From Micromonospora rubida (GTDB taxonomy: Bacteria > Actinomycetota > Actinomycetes > Mycobacteriales > Micromonosporaceae), in NCBI RefSeq assembly GCF_009908295.1, contig NZ_JAAALO010000004.1:852629-916628 (forward strand): a DNA stretch of 64,000 bases, in the 5' to 3' direction. The notes beneath the pieces are model-generated. The model was not told the origin of the DNA. It searched no databases and saw nothing but the letters and a program-made list of their open reading frames with translations. Both the position numbers and the translations under genes were made by a program. How positions within the stretch are numbered: position 1 is the stretch's first letter; each line of letters opens with the position of its first letter. Shown piece after piece: positions 42,718 to 50,964 of the stretch.

Positions 42718-43935
42718 ATGAGCATCCCGGGCGACAGCCACGACACCCCGGCCACGGCAGCCGATCAGACCGCGTGTGTGCTGCCGTGGATTCACCTCTG
42801 CGCCTCCATCGACGGCGTCTACGGCCGGTGCTGCGTCGATGACTCGATGTACCACACAGAACTGTACGACGAGCAGGAAGAGCCGGCGTTCACGCTGAAC
42901 GACGACGCGATCGGTTGCTCCCCGAGTTCGCGGTATGCCAAGGACAACCCGGACCGGGTGATGGGCATCCGGGAGGCCTTCAACAGTCCCAACATGAAGC
43001 GGACCCGACTGGCGATGCTCAGTGGCCAGCGCGTGGAGGCGTGCAAGTATTGCTACTTTCGGGAGGACCACGGCGCCCAGTCCTACCGGCAGAACGTCAA
43101 CCGCCGGTTCCATCAGGAGTACGACCTCGATGCGCTCGCCGCCCGTACCGCCGCGGACGGCACGGTCGAGGAATTCCCGTTCTTTCTCGACATCAGGTTC
43201 GGCAACAACTGCAACCTGCGGTGCGTCATGTGCACCTACCCGGTGAGTTCCTCCTGGGGTGCCAAGCAACGTCCGGCATGGTCGTCCGCGGTGATTGACC
43301 CGTACCGCGACGACGACGAGTTGTGGGCGACACTGCGGGAGAATGCGCACCTGATCCGCCGGCTGTACTTCGCGGGTGGCGAACCCTTTCTGCAACCGGG
43401 TCATTTCGCCATGCTCAAGCTACTCGTGGAAACCGGGAACGCGCACAATGTCGACGTCCAGTACAACTCGAACCTGACCGTGTCCCCGGACAACGCGATG
43501 AAGCTCCTACGGCACTTCAAGAGCGTGGGTATCGGGGCTTCCTGCGATGGCGTCGGCGAGGTGTTCGAATACATCCGGGCCGGCGGGAAGTGGGCGGACT
43601 TCGTGGCCAATCTACGCCTGCTCCGGTCCGAGTTCGACGTCTGGCTCCAGGTGTCGCCGCAGCGGCACAACCTGTGGGACCTGCGTAACGTGCTCGAGTT
43701 CGCGCGTACCGAGGGGCTGGAGGTGGACCTGGCCAACGTCGTGCAGTGGCCGCAGGATCTCTCGGTCGTCAGTTTGTCGGCCGAGGAGAAGGCGCGCGCG
43801 AACCAGGAGTTGACGGATCTGATCGTCTGGTGCGCCGAACTCGGCTGGGACAAGCCCGCAACCCATCTCGACGCCCTGCGTTCGTTCATGAACTCGCTCG
43901 ATCCGACCAGCCTGGTGGACGACGGGGTGCCCTGA
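42718..43935 (+). CDS. Radical SAM sugar epimerase-like enzyme (AviX12 type)
   Basis: A 405-residue radical SAM protein. The cluster motif NNCNLRCVMC gives C165, C169 and C172 for the [4Fe-4S]-SAM centre, and AGGEPFLQPGHF is the GGE motif that binds SAM methionine. Cys-rich segments before the core (CVLPWIHLC, GRCCVDD, ACKYCYF) suggest an auxiliary cluster on the N-terminal side, as in twitch-type enzymes. AviX12 of the avilamycin pathway is required for a glucose-to-mannose epimerisation in the chain; the same role is inferred. ATG 42718 is the first codon compatible with the family. Confidence 0.87.
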   Translation: MSIPGDSHDTPATAADQTACVLPWIHLCASIDGVYGRCCVDDSMYHTELYDEQEEPAFTLNDDAIGCSPSSRYAKDNPDRVMGIREAFNSPNMKRTRLAMLSGQRVEACKYCYFREDHGAQSYRQNVNRRFHQEYDLDALAARTAADGTVEEFPFFLDIRFGNNCNLRCVMCTYPVSSSWGAKQRPAWSSAVIDPYRDDDELWATLRENAHLIRRLYFAGGEPFLQPGHFAMLKLLVETGNAHNVDVQYNSNLTVSPDNAMKLLRHFKSVGIGASCDGVGEVFEYIRAGGKWADFVANLRLLRSEFDVWLQVSPQRHNLWDLRNVLEFARTEGLEVDLANVVQWPQDLSVVSLSAEEKARANQELTDLIVWCAELGWDKPATHLDALRSFMNSLDPTSLVDDGVP

Positions 43936-44044
43936 ACGACGACTTCCGGAACGAATTCGTACGGTGCCGCGACAGTTCCTGGCCCAGAGCGCTGAATGGC
44001 TGATGTGTATGCGAAACCGCTGCCCCGCTGTCGAAGATCAGGTA

Positions 44045-44059
44045 TGGGGAAAACGCTAG
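44045..44059 (+). promoter_or_regulatory. GGGAA-CTAG box
   Basis: TGGGGAAAACGCTAG followed by TCC, one of the two closest matches to the consensus. It faces the glycosyltransferase gene at 44207, in the 271-bp gap after the radical SAM gene. Confidence 0.6.
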
Positions 44060-44206
44060 TCCGGTTCAGCTACTCTCGGTCGGTGCGGCGGCCGATCGCA
44101 GTGAAGCCTGTCGTGCACCGGACCGGTCGATCCGCGCCTGTGTGGTGATCGGGCTCGGTACGTGAACAAGCGGCCCGTGCAGGTACGGCGCTAGGGAAAG
44201 GTTCCG

Positions 44207-45523
44207 ATGCGGATTCTGTTTACCGTGTCCAACTGGGCTGGACACTACATGTGCATGGTTCCGCTCGCATGGGCGTTCCGGGCGGCCGGGCACGAGGTCC
44301 GGGTCGCCTGCCCGCCTCAGCAGGTTTCGGGCGTCCAGGCGACTGGCCTGATGCCGGTGTCGATGCTCGACGCCGCCGACATGATGGAAAGCGCCCGGCT
44401 GGCCTACTGGGCGTTGGCGATCAACACCCCGCCGCAGAGCGGTGAGATGCCTCTGCCGCTGCATCCCTTCACCGGTGAGTCGCTCGGGTCCGTACGCGAT
44501 TTCGACACCGGCACGCTGAGCGACTTCTGGAAGAAGTCCATCGCCGCGGTCCAGCGCAGCTTCGACAACGCCGTCGACTACGCCGCTTCCTGGCGCCCCG
44601 ACCTGGTGGTGCATGACATCATGGCGGTCGAGGGGGCTCTGGTCGGCGTACTGAACGACATACCCAGCGTTTTCTTCGGGCCGGGCTTCATCGGCACTGT
44701 GGAAACCGAACCGGGTCTCAACATGATGGCGGGGGATCCCCTGTCCTGCTTCGAGAAGTACGGCGTGGAGTGGACTCGGCGCGACATCAGGTACGCCATT
44801 GATCCGTCGCCCGATGTGGCCATCCCGCCGATGGGCGACGCGCTGCGGATACCCATCCGATACCACCCCTACAACGGATCTCAGGACGTGGATCCCTGGC
44901 TGTTGGGTCCGGTCAAGGGCAAGCGTGTCTGCGTGGTGTGGGGAAACTCCGCGACAGGGGTGTTCGGCGAACGGCTACCAGCCCTTCGACAGGCGGTCGA
45001 GACCTCGGCTCAACTGGCCGCCGAGGTGGTACTCACGGCGGCGCTGTCCGAGGTGGACGCCCTGGGATCGCTGCCACCGAATGTCCGGGTCCTGCGCAAC
45101 TGCCCACTCGAGTTGATTCTGCCCGACTGCGACCTGCTCATCCACCACGGCAGCGCGAACTGCCTGATGAACGGCATCGCCATGGGGGTGCCGCAGCTGT
45201 CACTCGCGCTGAACTTCGACGGGCATATCTACGGTAGGCGGCTGGACCCGCAGGGAGCGACCAAGACGTTGCCCGGACTACTGATCGACCGCGAGGCGAT
45301 CGACAAGGCCATCGGTGAGGTGCTGTTCGACCACAGGTACCGGCGCCGGGCGGTCGAGCTGAGCGAGTCCGTCGGTGCCGCGCCGACCGCCGTGCAGGTC
45401 GCCGACCTGCTCATCACCCTGGCCCGCGAGGGTGGGCTGACCGACTCCGACGTCGCCGGGTTGGTGGCCGGGCGAGAGCCGCATCGTAAGGAAATCACCC
45501 AGAACACCGTGAGCGAGGTCTGA
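44207..45523 (+). CDS. GT1 glycosyltransferase
   Basis: A 438-residue GT-B enzyme with the N-terminal acceptor domain MRILFTVSNWAGHYMCMVPL and the C-terminal donor motif HHGSANCLMNGIAMGVPQLS. Its length and layout (RPDLVVHDIMAVEGALVG) match macrolide-type deoxysugar transferases. It should attach one deoxysugar, possibly olivose or evernitrose, to the growing chain or to the aromatic ester. TGATG overlap couples it to the following methyltransferase. Confidence 0.87.
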   Translation: MRILFTVSNWAGHYMCMVPLAWAFRAAGHEVRVACPPQQVSGVQATGLMPVSMLDAADMMESARLAYWALAINTPPQSGEMPLPLHPFTGESLGSVRDFDTGTLSDFWKKSIAAVQRSFDNAVDYAASWRPDLVVHDIMAVEGALVGVLNDIPSVFFGPGFIGTVETEPGLNMMAGDPLSCFEKYGVEWTRRDIRYAIDPSPDVAIPPMGDALRIPIRYHPYNGSQDVDPWLLGPVKGKRVCVVWGNSATGVFGERLPALRQAVETSAQLAAEVVLTAALSEVDALGSLPPNVRVLRNCPLELILPDCDLLIHHGSANCLMNGIAMGVPQLSLALNFDGHIYGRRLDPQGATKTLPGLLIDREAIDKAIGEVLFDHRYRRRAVELSESVGAAPTAVQVADLLITLAREGGLTDSDVAGLVAGREPHRKEITQNTVSEV

Positions 45524-46245
45524 TGAGCAACGCGCAAGGAACACCCGCCACCGGCCCCAAGCCGCCGCTGCGGAGCATGGGCGACCTCAACCTGGTGTGG
45601 GAATGGAAGACGCCGGACGAGATGCAGATCCAGCTCGCCGGCACCCAGCCCCGCGACGAGTACCTGCAGGATCGCGTCGACCGGGCGAAGTGGATGGCCG
45701 AACGGCTCCGGATCAACCCGGAGTCATCGATCTTCGAGATCGGCAGTGGCGAGGGGGTCATGGCCAACGTCCTCGCGCCTGTCGTGCGGCGGATGCTGTG
45801 CACCGACGTCAGCCGATCCTTCCTCGACAAGGCGCGGGTCACCTGCCAGGACCATGCCAACGTCGACTACCACCACATCGACAACGACTTCCTGGCCGCG
45901 TTGCCGTCGGCGGAGTTCGACGCGGGATTCTCGCTGAACGTCTTTATTCACCTCAATGTCTTCGAATTCTTCCACTACTTCCGCCAGATCGCCCGGATCC
46001 TGCGGCCCGGCGGCCACTTCGGGGTCAACTTCCTCGACATCGGCGCCTCGACCCGCAGCTTTTTCCACTTCTACGCGGAGCGATACCTAGCGGCGAACCC
46101 GTTCGAGTTCAAAGGTTTTCTCTCCTTCCACGGCATCGACGTGATCTCCTCGTTGGCCGTTGAGGCCGGCCTGACGCCGCTGCTGGACGAGTTCGTCAAC
46201 GAGGACGGGGTCTGCTACCTGATCCTGCGACGCGACCAGAAGTAG
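45523..46245 (+). CDS. SAM-dependent methyltransferase
   Basis: A 240-residue class I methyltransferase. SAM motif IFEIGSGEGVMANVLA (about residues 69-84), post-motif acidic CTDVSRSFLDKA and motif III ARILRPGGHFGVNFLDIG. Aromatic-rich C-terminal helices (SFFHFYAERYL) may form the substrate pocket. Probably an O-methyltransferase for a sugar hydroxyl, given its coupling to a glycosyltransferase. Confidence 0.8.
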   Translation: MSNAQGTPATGPKPPLRSMGDLNLVWEWKTPDEMQIQLAGTQPRDEYLQDRVDRAKWMAERLRINPESSIFEIGSGEGVMANVLAPVVRRMLCTDVSRSFLDKARVTCQDHANVDYHHIDNDFLAALPSAEFDAGFSLNVFIHLNVFEFFHYFRQIARILRPGGHFGVNFLDIGASTRSFFHFYAERYLAANPFEFKGFLSFHGIDVISSLAVEAGLTPLLDEFVNEDGVCYLILRRDQK

Positions 46246-46271
46246 GCGGTGTGAGCCACCTGCCCTCGGTA

Positions 46272-46307
46272 TGAGCGTCCAGGTGCCCCCGGGCACCTGG
46301 ACGCTCA
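46272..46307. terminator. 17-bp hairpin between convergent genes
   Basis: Arms 46272-46288 and 46291-46307 are perfect reverse complements with a two-base loop (TGAGCGTCCAGGTGCCC in the left arm). It lies 27 bp after the methyltransferase stop at 46245 and before the converging KAS III-like gene. There is no T-run, which is usual for actinobacterial bidirectional terminators. Confidence 0.75.
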
Positions 46308-46375
46308 GGCCTCCGGAACGGGCGGATCGGGCCCGCAGACGTTGGTAGACGTCGCCCGGGCCAACGGCGAGGGCG

Positions 46376-46500
46376 CTGGGAGGCAGGGCGAGCCCAGTGG
46401 ATCTTGTGCTCGATCGACCAGTGGCCGCGGTCGCGGCCGGGACGTCAGCGGCCCACTCGGCGATCGCGGTGTACGAGCGGTAGCCGGCGCGGACTCGGCG
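46376..46500 (-). mobile_element. ISAs1-like transposase scrap
   Basis: On the minus strand RDRGHWSIEHKIHWARPA resembles the C-terminal RGHWxIEN.LHW signature of ISAs1-family transposases. Just upstream, YTAIAEWAADVPAATA is in a different frame, so the fragment is frameshifted. No other part of the element is visible. Confidence 0.5.
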
Positions 46501-46530
46501 CCGGGATGGGAGTCTTCCGTCTTCCCGGCG

Positions 46531-47565
46531 TCACTTCGTCCAGGCCGGCGATTCGAGAACCTCGACGATGACACAGGACAACACGACGCCGGGTGCCGTG
46601 CCCAGCATCAACATGTGGTCGCCTGGCCCGATCTCGCCCGTACGCACCAGGTGATCGAAGGACAGGATGGTGTCGCTGGCGCCGCAGTGCCCGATCTCAC
46701 GACCGTATTCCCAGGTCGAACGCGACATGGGCAGGTCCCACATCGTCATCACCCGCTGCTCGACCACCTCGCGGGAGTAGTTCATGAACCCGACCCGGGC
46801 GATGTTGCCGATCCCGATTCCGGCCTCCGCCAATGCCTGGTCGACCAGCTCCACGACCTGCTGCGGCACGTCGGCCATGGCCGCGGCCGCCGGGCTGCGG
46901 GTGGCGAACTGCTGGCCGATCCGGGCGCTGAAGTCCGTGGTGCGGCCGACCGTGATGCTGGGCGGGAACAGCGGTTCGTCGCCGCGGTGCAGGGCTTCGG
47001 CGGCCGTCATCGTCCGTGAGCACACCGAACGCAGCCGAGCGAACCCCGGTTGTTTGGTCAACACGATGGCCGAGGCGGCGTCACCACCGATGAAGCCGGG
47101 TCCCATCGACCAGCGGTCGATCAGCGGCGTGCCGTAGTTGTCCGCGGCGACAAGCAGGGCGCTCGTACGTTCCGGAACGGCGGCGAGGTAGCTGGCGGCG
47201 AGTTCCATCGCACTGAACAGACCGTTGCAGCCTTGCCGGATCTCCAAGGCGAGCAGGTCGCCGCCCACCAGATGCCGTTGCAGGTACGACTGCGGCGGCC
47301 AGCCGTCCGGTCCCTGGTGCCACGTGCTGGCGTATAGCAGCAGGTCGAACTCCTTCGGTGACCCGCCCCACCGTTTGACCGCCTGCTGTGCGGCCCGGAG
47401 TGCCATCTCGGGGGGAGGCATGTCGCCCGCGACCGCAGCGCCGATGAGCTCGTGCACCTCGGCGTCCTGGGCCGAATAGTAGCCCCGCGCGACTGCCCAT
47501 TCGACGCTCACCCGCGGCGGAATGAACGTCCCGACACCGCCGATGAACATGTCCGGTGTCCGCAT
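46531..47565 (-). CDS. KAS III-like acyltransferase (AviN/CalO4/ChlB type)
   Basis: A 344-residue thiolase-fold protein. Active-site C113 lies in RQGCNGLFSAMELAASY. The GNTS asparagine of FabH is replaced (GHCGASD, H293 with D298), and the usual HQAN histidine position reads FMNYS. Such enzymes do not condense malonyl groups. They move an aromatic acyl unit from the iterative PKS to an acceptor, as shown for ChlB-type and CerJ-type relatives. Here it would transfer orsellinate onto a sugar. ATG 47565 follows GAGGAGAAG. Confidence 0.85.
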   Translation of the reverse strand: MRTPDMFIGGVGTFIPPRVSVEWAVARGYYSAQDAEVHELIGAAVAGDMPPPEMALRAAQQAVKRWGGSPKEFDLLLYASTWHQGPDGWPPQSYLQRHLVGGDLLALEIRQGCNGLFSAMELAASYLAAVPERTSALLVAADNYGTPLIDRWSMGPGFIGGDAASAIVLTKQPGFARLRSVCSRTMTAAEALHRGDEPLFPPSITVGRTTDFSARIGQQFATRSPAAAAMADVPQQVVELVDQALAEAGIGIGNIARVGFMNYSREVVEQRVMTMWDLPMSRSTWEYGREIGHCGASDTILSFDHLVRTGEIGPGDHMLMLGTAPGVVLSCVIVEVLESPAWTK

Positions 47566-47974
47566 GAATTCTTCTCCTCGCGATTCATGTTGATCACCAC
47601 CATAGATCGGAGACGCCCCGACCTTCGTTCACTGGACCATGACTCTATGATGGTCGGATCGCAACTAGTCTGGAATTCCACCTAGATGTCGAACGGATCT
47701 TCGTGTGGTATTTCCCTCCGACGGAGCACGTGCGTTCGCCGGCGCCGGGCCCGGGGACGTCGCCGAGGAGACGGCGGTCGCGGCCCCAGCCGGCCCCAGC
47801 CGGTGCCGGCCGTCGTCCCGTCCAGACGAGCCTGTCGAATCCCGGCCAAACGGGGACGGGTGGCTCTCGCGAAGTTTCCGGCAGTTGTCCCCGGCCCGCC
47901 AGCCCGTGCGGACGACCGGCAGGATTGTCCCGCCGCAGTGCACGCAAGCCGGTTTCGTGGGAGGGGTTTCAGCC
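47566..47974. other. 409-bp divergent promoter region, KAS III / AviRb
   Basis: No credible gene is visible: the open frame from 47705 is proline/arginine-rich leader until ATG 47975. It holds two back-to-back CTAG boxes sharing a central GGAATTCC at 47665-47685. Confidence 0.55.
47665..47685. promoter_or_regulatory. Back-to-back GGGAA-CTAG boxes
   Basis: CTAG (47665-47668), the palindrome GGAATTCC (47672-47679) and CTAG (47682-47685) form two overlapping copies. The plus-strand one (TGGAATTCCACCTAG) faces the AviRb gene. The minus-strand one (GGAATTCCAGACTAG) faces the KAS III-like gene. Confidence 0.55.
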
Positions 47975-48808
47975 ATGTCCAAGATCGACAAAGGGCCGCG
48001 GAGGCGTGGCGTGGAGGCCCGGCTGGAGCGGCGCAACGCCAGATTTCAGCAGTGGGAGGCGCTGCTGACCAACCGGAACACGAGGCACCGGCTGGGCGAG
48101 TTCCTGGTGCAGGGCGTACGCCCGATCAACGAGGCGATCGCGCACCACTGGCGGGTCCGGGCGCTGCTGCACGCGGGAGACCTGAGATCGCAGTGGGCGC
48201 GTGACCTGGTCAAGGGGCAGGTCGCCGACGAGGTGATCCGGCTGTCCCCGGAGCTGCTGCGCGATCTCGCGGGAAAGGACGAGGACACCACCGAGCTGAT
48301 CGCCGTCGTCGCGATCCCTCCGGACGACTTCACCCGGCTCCGCGTACGCCCGAACGGCGTTCTGGTGGTGCTTGACCGTCCGATCAGTCCGGGCAACATG
48401 GGCTCGCTCCTACGCTCGGCCGATGCGCTGGGCGTTGACGGGGTGGTCGTCGCGGGCCGGGCGGCCGACCTCTACGACCCGAAGACGGTCCGGGCGAGCC
48501 GCGGTTCACTGTTCGCCGTTCCGGCGGTACGGGTCGAGACTCCGGCCGCCGTGCTGGAATGGCTGCGGACGATCGACGCGATGGCGCTGGTCGGAACGAG
48601 TGAGGATGCGGTCACCGACATCTGGGATCACGACTTCGCAGGACCGACCGCGGTCGTGGTCGGCAACGAGACGAGCGGCATGAGCAGTTTCTGGGCCAAC
48701 AACTGCGACTCGGTGCTCCGGATCCCCATGGTCGGGTCGGCGAGTTCGTTGAACGCGACCGTCGCCGCGTCGATCACTCTGTACGAGATCACCCGGCAAC
48801 GGGCGTGA
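47975..48808 (+). CDS. aviRb: AviRb-type 23S rRNA 2'-O-methyltransferase, self-resistance
   Basis: A 277-residue SPOUT/TrmH methyltransferase. An N-terminal substrate-binding domain (LGEFLVQGVRPINEAIAHHW) is followed by the knotted SAM domain: LDRPISPGNMGSLLRSADA (motif 1), VVVGNETSGMSSFW (motif 2) and IPMVGSASSLNATVAASI (motif 3). AviRb methylates the ribose of U2479 in the orthosomycin site. Together with the AviRa homologue this gives double protection. ATG 47975 is selected for its GGAGGGG ribosome site and because the upstream 90 codons are unlike the family. Confidence 0.9.
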   Translation: MSKIDKGPRRRGVEARLERRNARFQQWEALLTNRNTRHRLGEFLVQGVRPINEAIAHHWRVRALLHAGDLRSQWARDLVKGQVADEVIRLSPELLRDLAGKDEDTTELIAVVAIPPDDFTRLRVRPNGVLVVLDRPISPGNMGSLLRSADALGVDGVVVAGRAADLYDPKTVRASRGSLFAVPAVRVETPAAVLEWLRTIDAMALVGTSEDAVTDIWDHDFAGPTAVVVGNETSGMSSFWANNCDSVLRIPMVGSASSLNATVAASITLYEITRQRA

Positions 48809-48819
48809 CCGTCACCTCT

Positions 48820-48834
48820 GGTGGAATCGCTAGT
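48820..48834 (+). promoter_or_regulatory. GGGAA-CTAG box
   Basis: TGGTGGAATCGCTAG followed by TCT sits in the 102-bp gap before the PhyH gene at 48911. A second half-match (GGGAACGGCCTA) lies at 48842-48853 and equals 12 bases of the box at 33117. Confidence 0.6.
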
Positions 48835-48910
48835 CTTCGGCGGGAACGGCCTACCGTCGGCGCCGTCAGGATATAACCGGTCGGCAGGGGAGTTTCATGA
48901 GGAGGCGCGC

Positions 48911-49741
48911 ATGCTGACAGCCGAGCAGATCGAGAGCTTCGTCGCCGACGGCTTCGTCCGGGTGCCGAACGCTTTCTCCACCGTGCTCGCCGCCGAGTGC
49001 CGCAATCTGCTCTGGAAGCAACTCGACATGGATCCCGACGACCGCTCGACCTGGACCAGGGAGGTCGTCCGGCTCGGGTTGCGGGGCGACGACGCGTTCG
49101 TGCGAAGCGCCAACGCCCCGGCGTTGGTCGAGGCGTACGACCAGCTCGTCGGGGCGGGACGGTGGCGACCGCTGGACATGGTCGGGACGTTCCCGATTCG
49201 TTTTCCGGTGGACCGGGATCCGGAACAGGCCGAGGACTACGGCTGGCACATCGACGCCAGCTTTCTCAGCCCTGAGGGCACGGCCGCCATGAGCGGCAGT
49301 CAGGATTGGGAAGGCGAACTCCCGCTTGTGCCGCCGGACTACGACCGGATCTTCCGCAGCAACCTGGTTTCGCGTGGCCGGGCCCTGTTGGTGCTGCTCC
49401 TCTACTCCGATACCGGCGAGCGTGACGCGCCCACGCTGGTCCGGGTCGGCTCGCACCTGGACGTGCCGTCCCTGCTGGAGCCCTACGGTGCCGAGGGGAC
49501 CTACCTCGCCTGCGGCAACGTGGGCGCGAACCGTCCCCACGCGATGGCCACCGGGCGGGCGGGTGACGCCTACCTCTGCCATCCGTTCCTGGTGCACACG
49601 CCAATTACCAACACCGGCACCAGCCCTCGATTCATGGCACAGCCCTCGCTGCAGCCGGAGGGCGAGTTCGACCTGGACCGCGCCGACGGGCAGTACGTCC
49701 CGGTCGAGCGGGCGATCCGGGCGGGTCTCGCCCGTGGATAG
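48911..49741 (+). CDS. Additional PhyH-type Fe(II)/2-oxoglutarate oxygenase
   Basis: A 276-residue dioxygenase with H113 and D115 in GWHIDASFLS and the distal H229 in CHPFLVHTPI; SPRFMAQPSL follows with the 2-oxoglutarate Arg. It diverges in spacing and insertions from the three other PhyH domains of this window and looks more like general phytanoyl-CoA dioxygenase proteins. It could hydroxylate a sugar or the side chain, or be the third ring-closing enzyme. ATG 48911 follows GAGGAGG. The following O-methyltransferase overlaps its end by eight bases. Confidence 0.78.
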   Translation: MLTAEQIESFVADGFVRVPNAFSTVLAAECRNLLWKQLDMDPDDRSTWTREVVRLGLRGDDAFVRSANAPALVEAYDQLVGAGRWRPLDMVGTFPIRFPVDRDPEQAEDYGWHIDASFLSPEGTAAMSGSQDWEGELPLVPPDYDRIFRSNLVSRGRALLVLLLYSDTGERDAPTLVRVGSHLDVPSLLEPYGAEGTYLACGNVGANRPHAMATGRAGDAYLCHPFLVHTPITNTGTSPRFMAQPSLQPEGEFDLDRADGQYVPVERAIRAGLARG

Positions 49742-50762
49742 CGCCGCGAGCTCCCCGTGGCCGGCCGTGCTGCGGTTGGTGTTCGGCGGGATGGCGACGC
49801 ACGTGGTCGCGCTCGCGGTCCGGCTGCGGCTGCCCGATGCGATCGGCGGCGGGGAACGGGACGCGGCCGGTGTCGCCGCCGAGTACGGCTTCCAGGAGGG
49901 CCCGATGCTGCGACTGCTGCGTGCGCTCGCCGCGCTCGACCTGCTTGCCGAACCCCGCCCCGGCCGGTTCACTGTCACTCCCGTGGGCGCACTGTTGCGC
50001 AGCGACCAGCCGGGATCGATGTACCCGCTGGCCCGGATGCTGACCGACCCGACGATGACGAGCGCGTGGCAGAACCTCGAGTTCAGCCTGCGCACTGGTG
50101 GCCCGGCCTTCGACGAGGCGTTCGGGATCGACTTCTTCGGCTATCTGGCGTCCCATCCAGAGCTGTCCGAGCTGTACAACGCCGCGATGAGTCAGGGCAC
50201 CCGGGGAGTCGCCAGGGTGCTCGCCGGTGCGTACGACTTCGGCCGTTTCCAGACGGTCGTTGATGTCGGCGGTGGCGACGGAACGTCGCTCGTCGAGATC
50301 CTGGCCGAGCACCCCCGGCTGCGCGGGGTGCTGTACGACAGCCCGTCCGGTGTCGTCGCGGCCGAGCAGAACCTGGAAGCGGCAGGTCTGACGACACGCT
50401 GCCGGGTCGAAACCGGAGACTTCTTCTCCGAGGTTCCGCGCGATGGCGACCTGTACCTGCTCAAGAGCGTGATCCACGGCTGGGACGACGAGCATGCCGC
50501 GGTGATCCTGCGCAACTGTGCCCGCGCCGCCACGGAACAGGGACGCATCCTGCTTGTCGACCACCTGTTGCCGGACACCGTGCTGCCCGGGCAGAACTCC
50601 ACCGCCTACCTCACCGATCTGGGCCTGCTCGTCAACGGTCAGGGAATGGAGCGGACGAGGGACGACTTCGCCGGCCTCTGCGCCAAGGCGGGTCTGCGGA
50701 TCGCCGGGGTCGGGTCGCTGCCCGCCACGGGCTTCCACTGGATCGAGATCCGTCCCGAATGA
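49734..50762 (+). CDS. Aromatic O-methyltransferase (AviG4-like)
   Basis: A 342-residue two-domain O-methyltransferase. A winged-helix dimerisation domain (LRLPDAIGGGERDAAGVAAE) precedes the SAM fold with VVDVGGGDGTSLVEILAEHP (about residue 178). The catalytic His sits in LKSVIHGWDDEHA, and ILLVDHLLPD follows. This is the family that methylates phenolic polyketides, and AviG4 methylates orsellinate in avilamycin. The expected reaction is orsellinate to the everninate-type methyl ether. GTG 49734 starts within the preceding gene. Confidence 0.87.
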   Translation: MDSAASSPWPAVLRLVFGGMATHVVALAVRLRLPDAIGGGERDAAGVAAEYGFQEGPMLRLLRALAALDLLAEPRPGRFTVTPVGALLRSDQPGSMYPLARMLTDPTMTSAWQNLEFSLRTGGPAFDEAFGIDFFGYLASHPELSELYNAAMSQGTRGVARVLAGAYDFGRFQTVVDVGGGDGTSLVEILAEHPRLRGVLYDSPSGVVAAEQNLEAAGLTTRCRVETGDFFSEVPRDGDLYLLKSVIHGWDDEHAAVILRNCARAATEQGRILLVDHLLPDTVLPGQNSTAYLTDLGLLVNGQGMERTRDDFAGLCAKAGLRIAGVGSLPATGFHWIEIRPE

Positions 50763-50858
50763 CCGTCGGCGAACCGGTCGTCGTCGTCGACAGGACACTG
50801 CCGCCGGTCCGCGGAGGTCGACCTGCCCTGGGCCGATTCGACGCGGGCATGGACGAAC

Positions 50859-50894
50859 TGGTGTCAGTCGGTCGTCAACCAGCCGGAGATCGGC
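50859..50894 (+). pseudogene. Short relic of an NDP-hexose 2,3-dehydratase
   Basis: These 36 bases match 31 of 36 bases of 16335-16370 in the intact 2,3-dehydratase gene, with the last 20 identical. They would encode WCQSVVNQPEIG against WYQPIINQPEIG. The flanks (50763-50964) do not otherwise form a convincing gene; an ORF from ATG 50759 runs in another frame and looks meaningless. I read it as the trace of a lost duplicate. Confidence 0.55.
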
Positions 50895-50964
50895 GCCCGC
50901 TGCGACGGCTCGGAGCGGGCGGGCCCCGCCGGCCGGGTAGCCACGAGTCAGCCAGGAGGTACGG

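Noticed and set aside
48842..48866. ECF-sigma type promoter (GGGAAC, 16 bases, CGTC)
   Set aside because: This one site fits such a consensus, but the other copies of the shared element do not have the second box at a fixed distance, so I do not assign an ECF promoter to the family.
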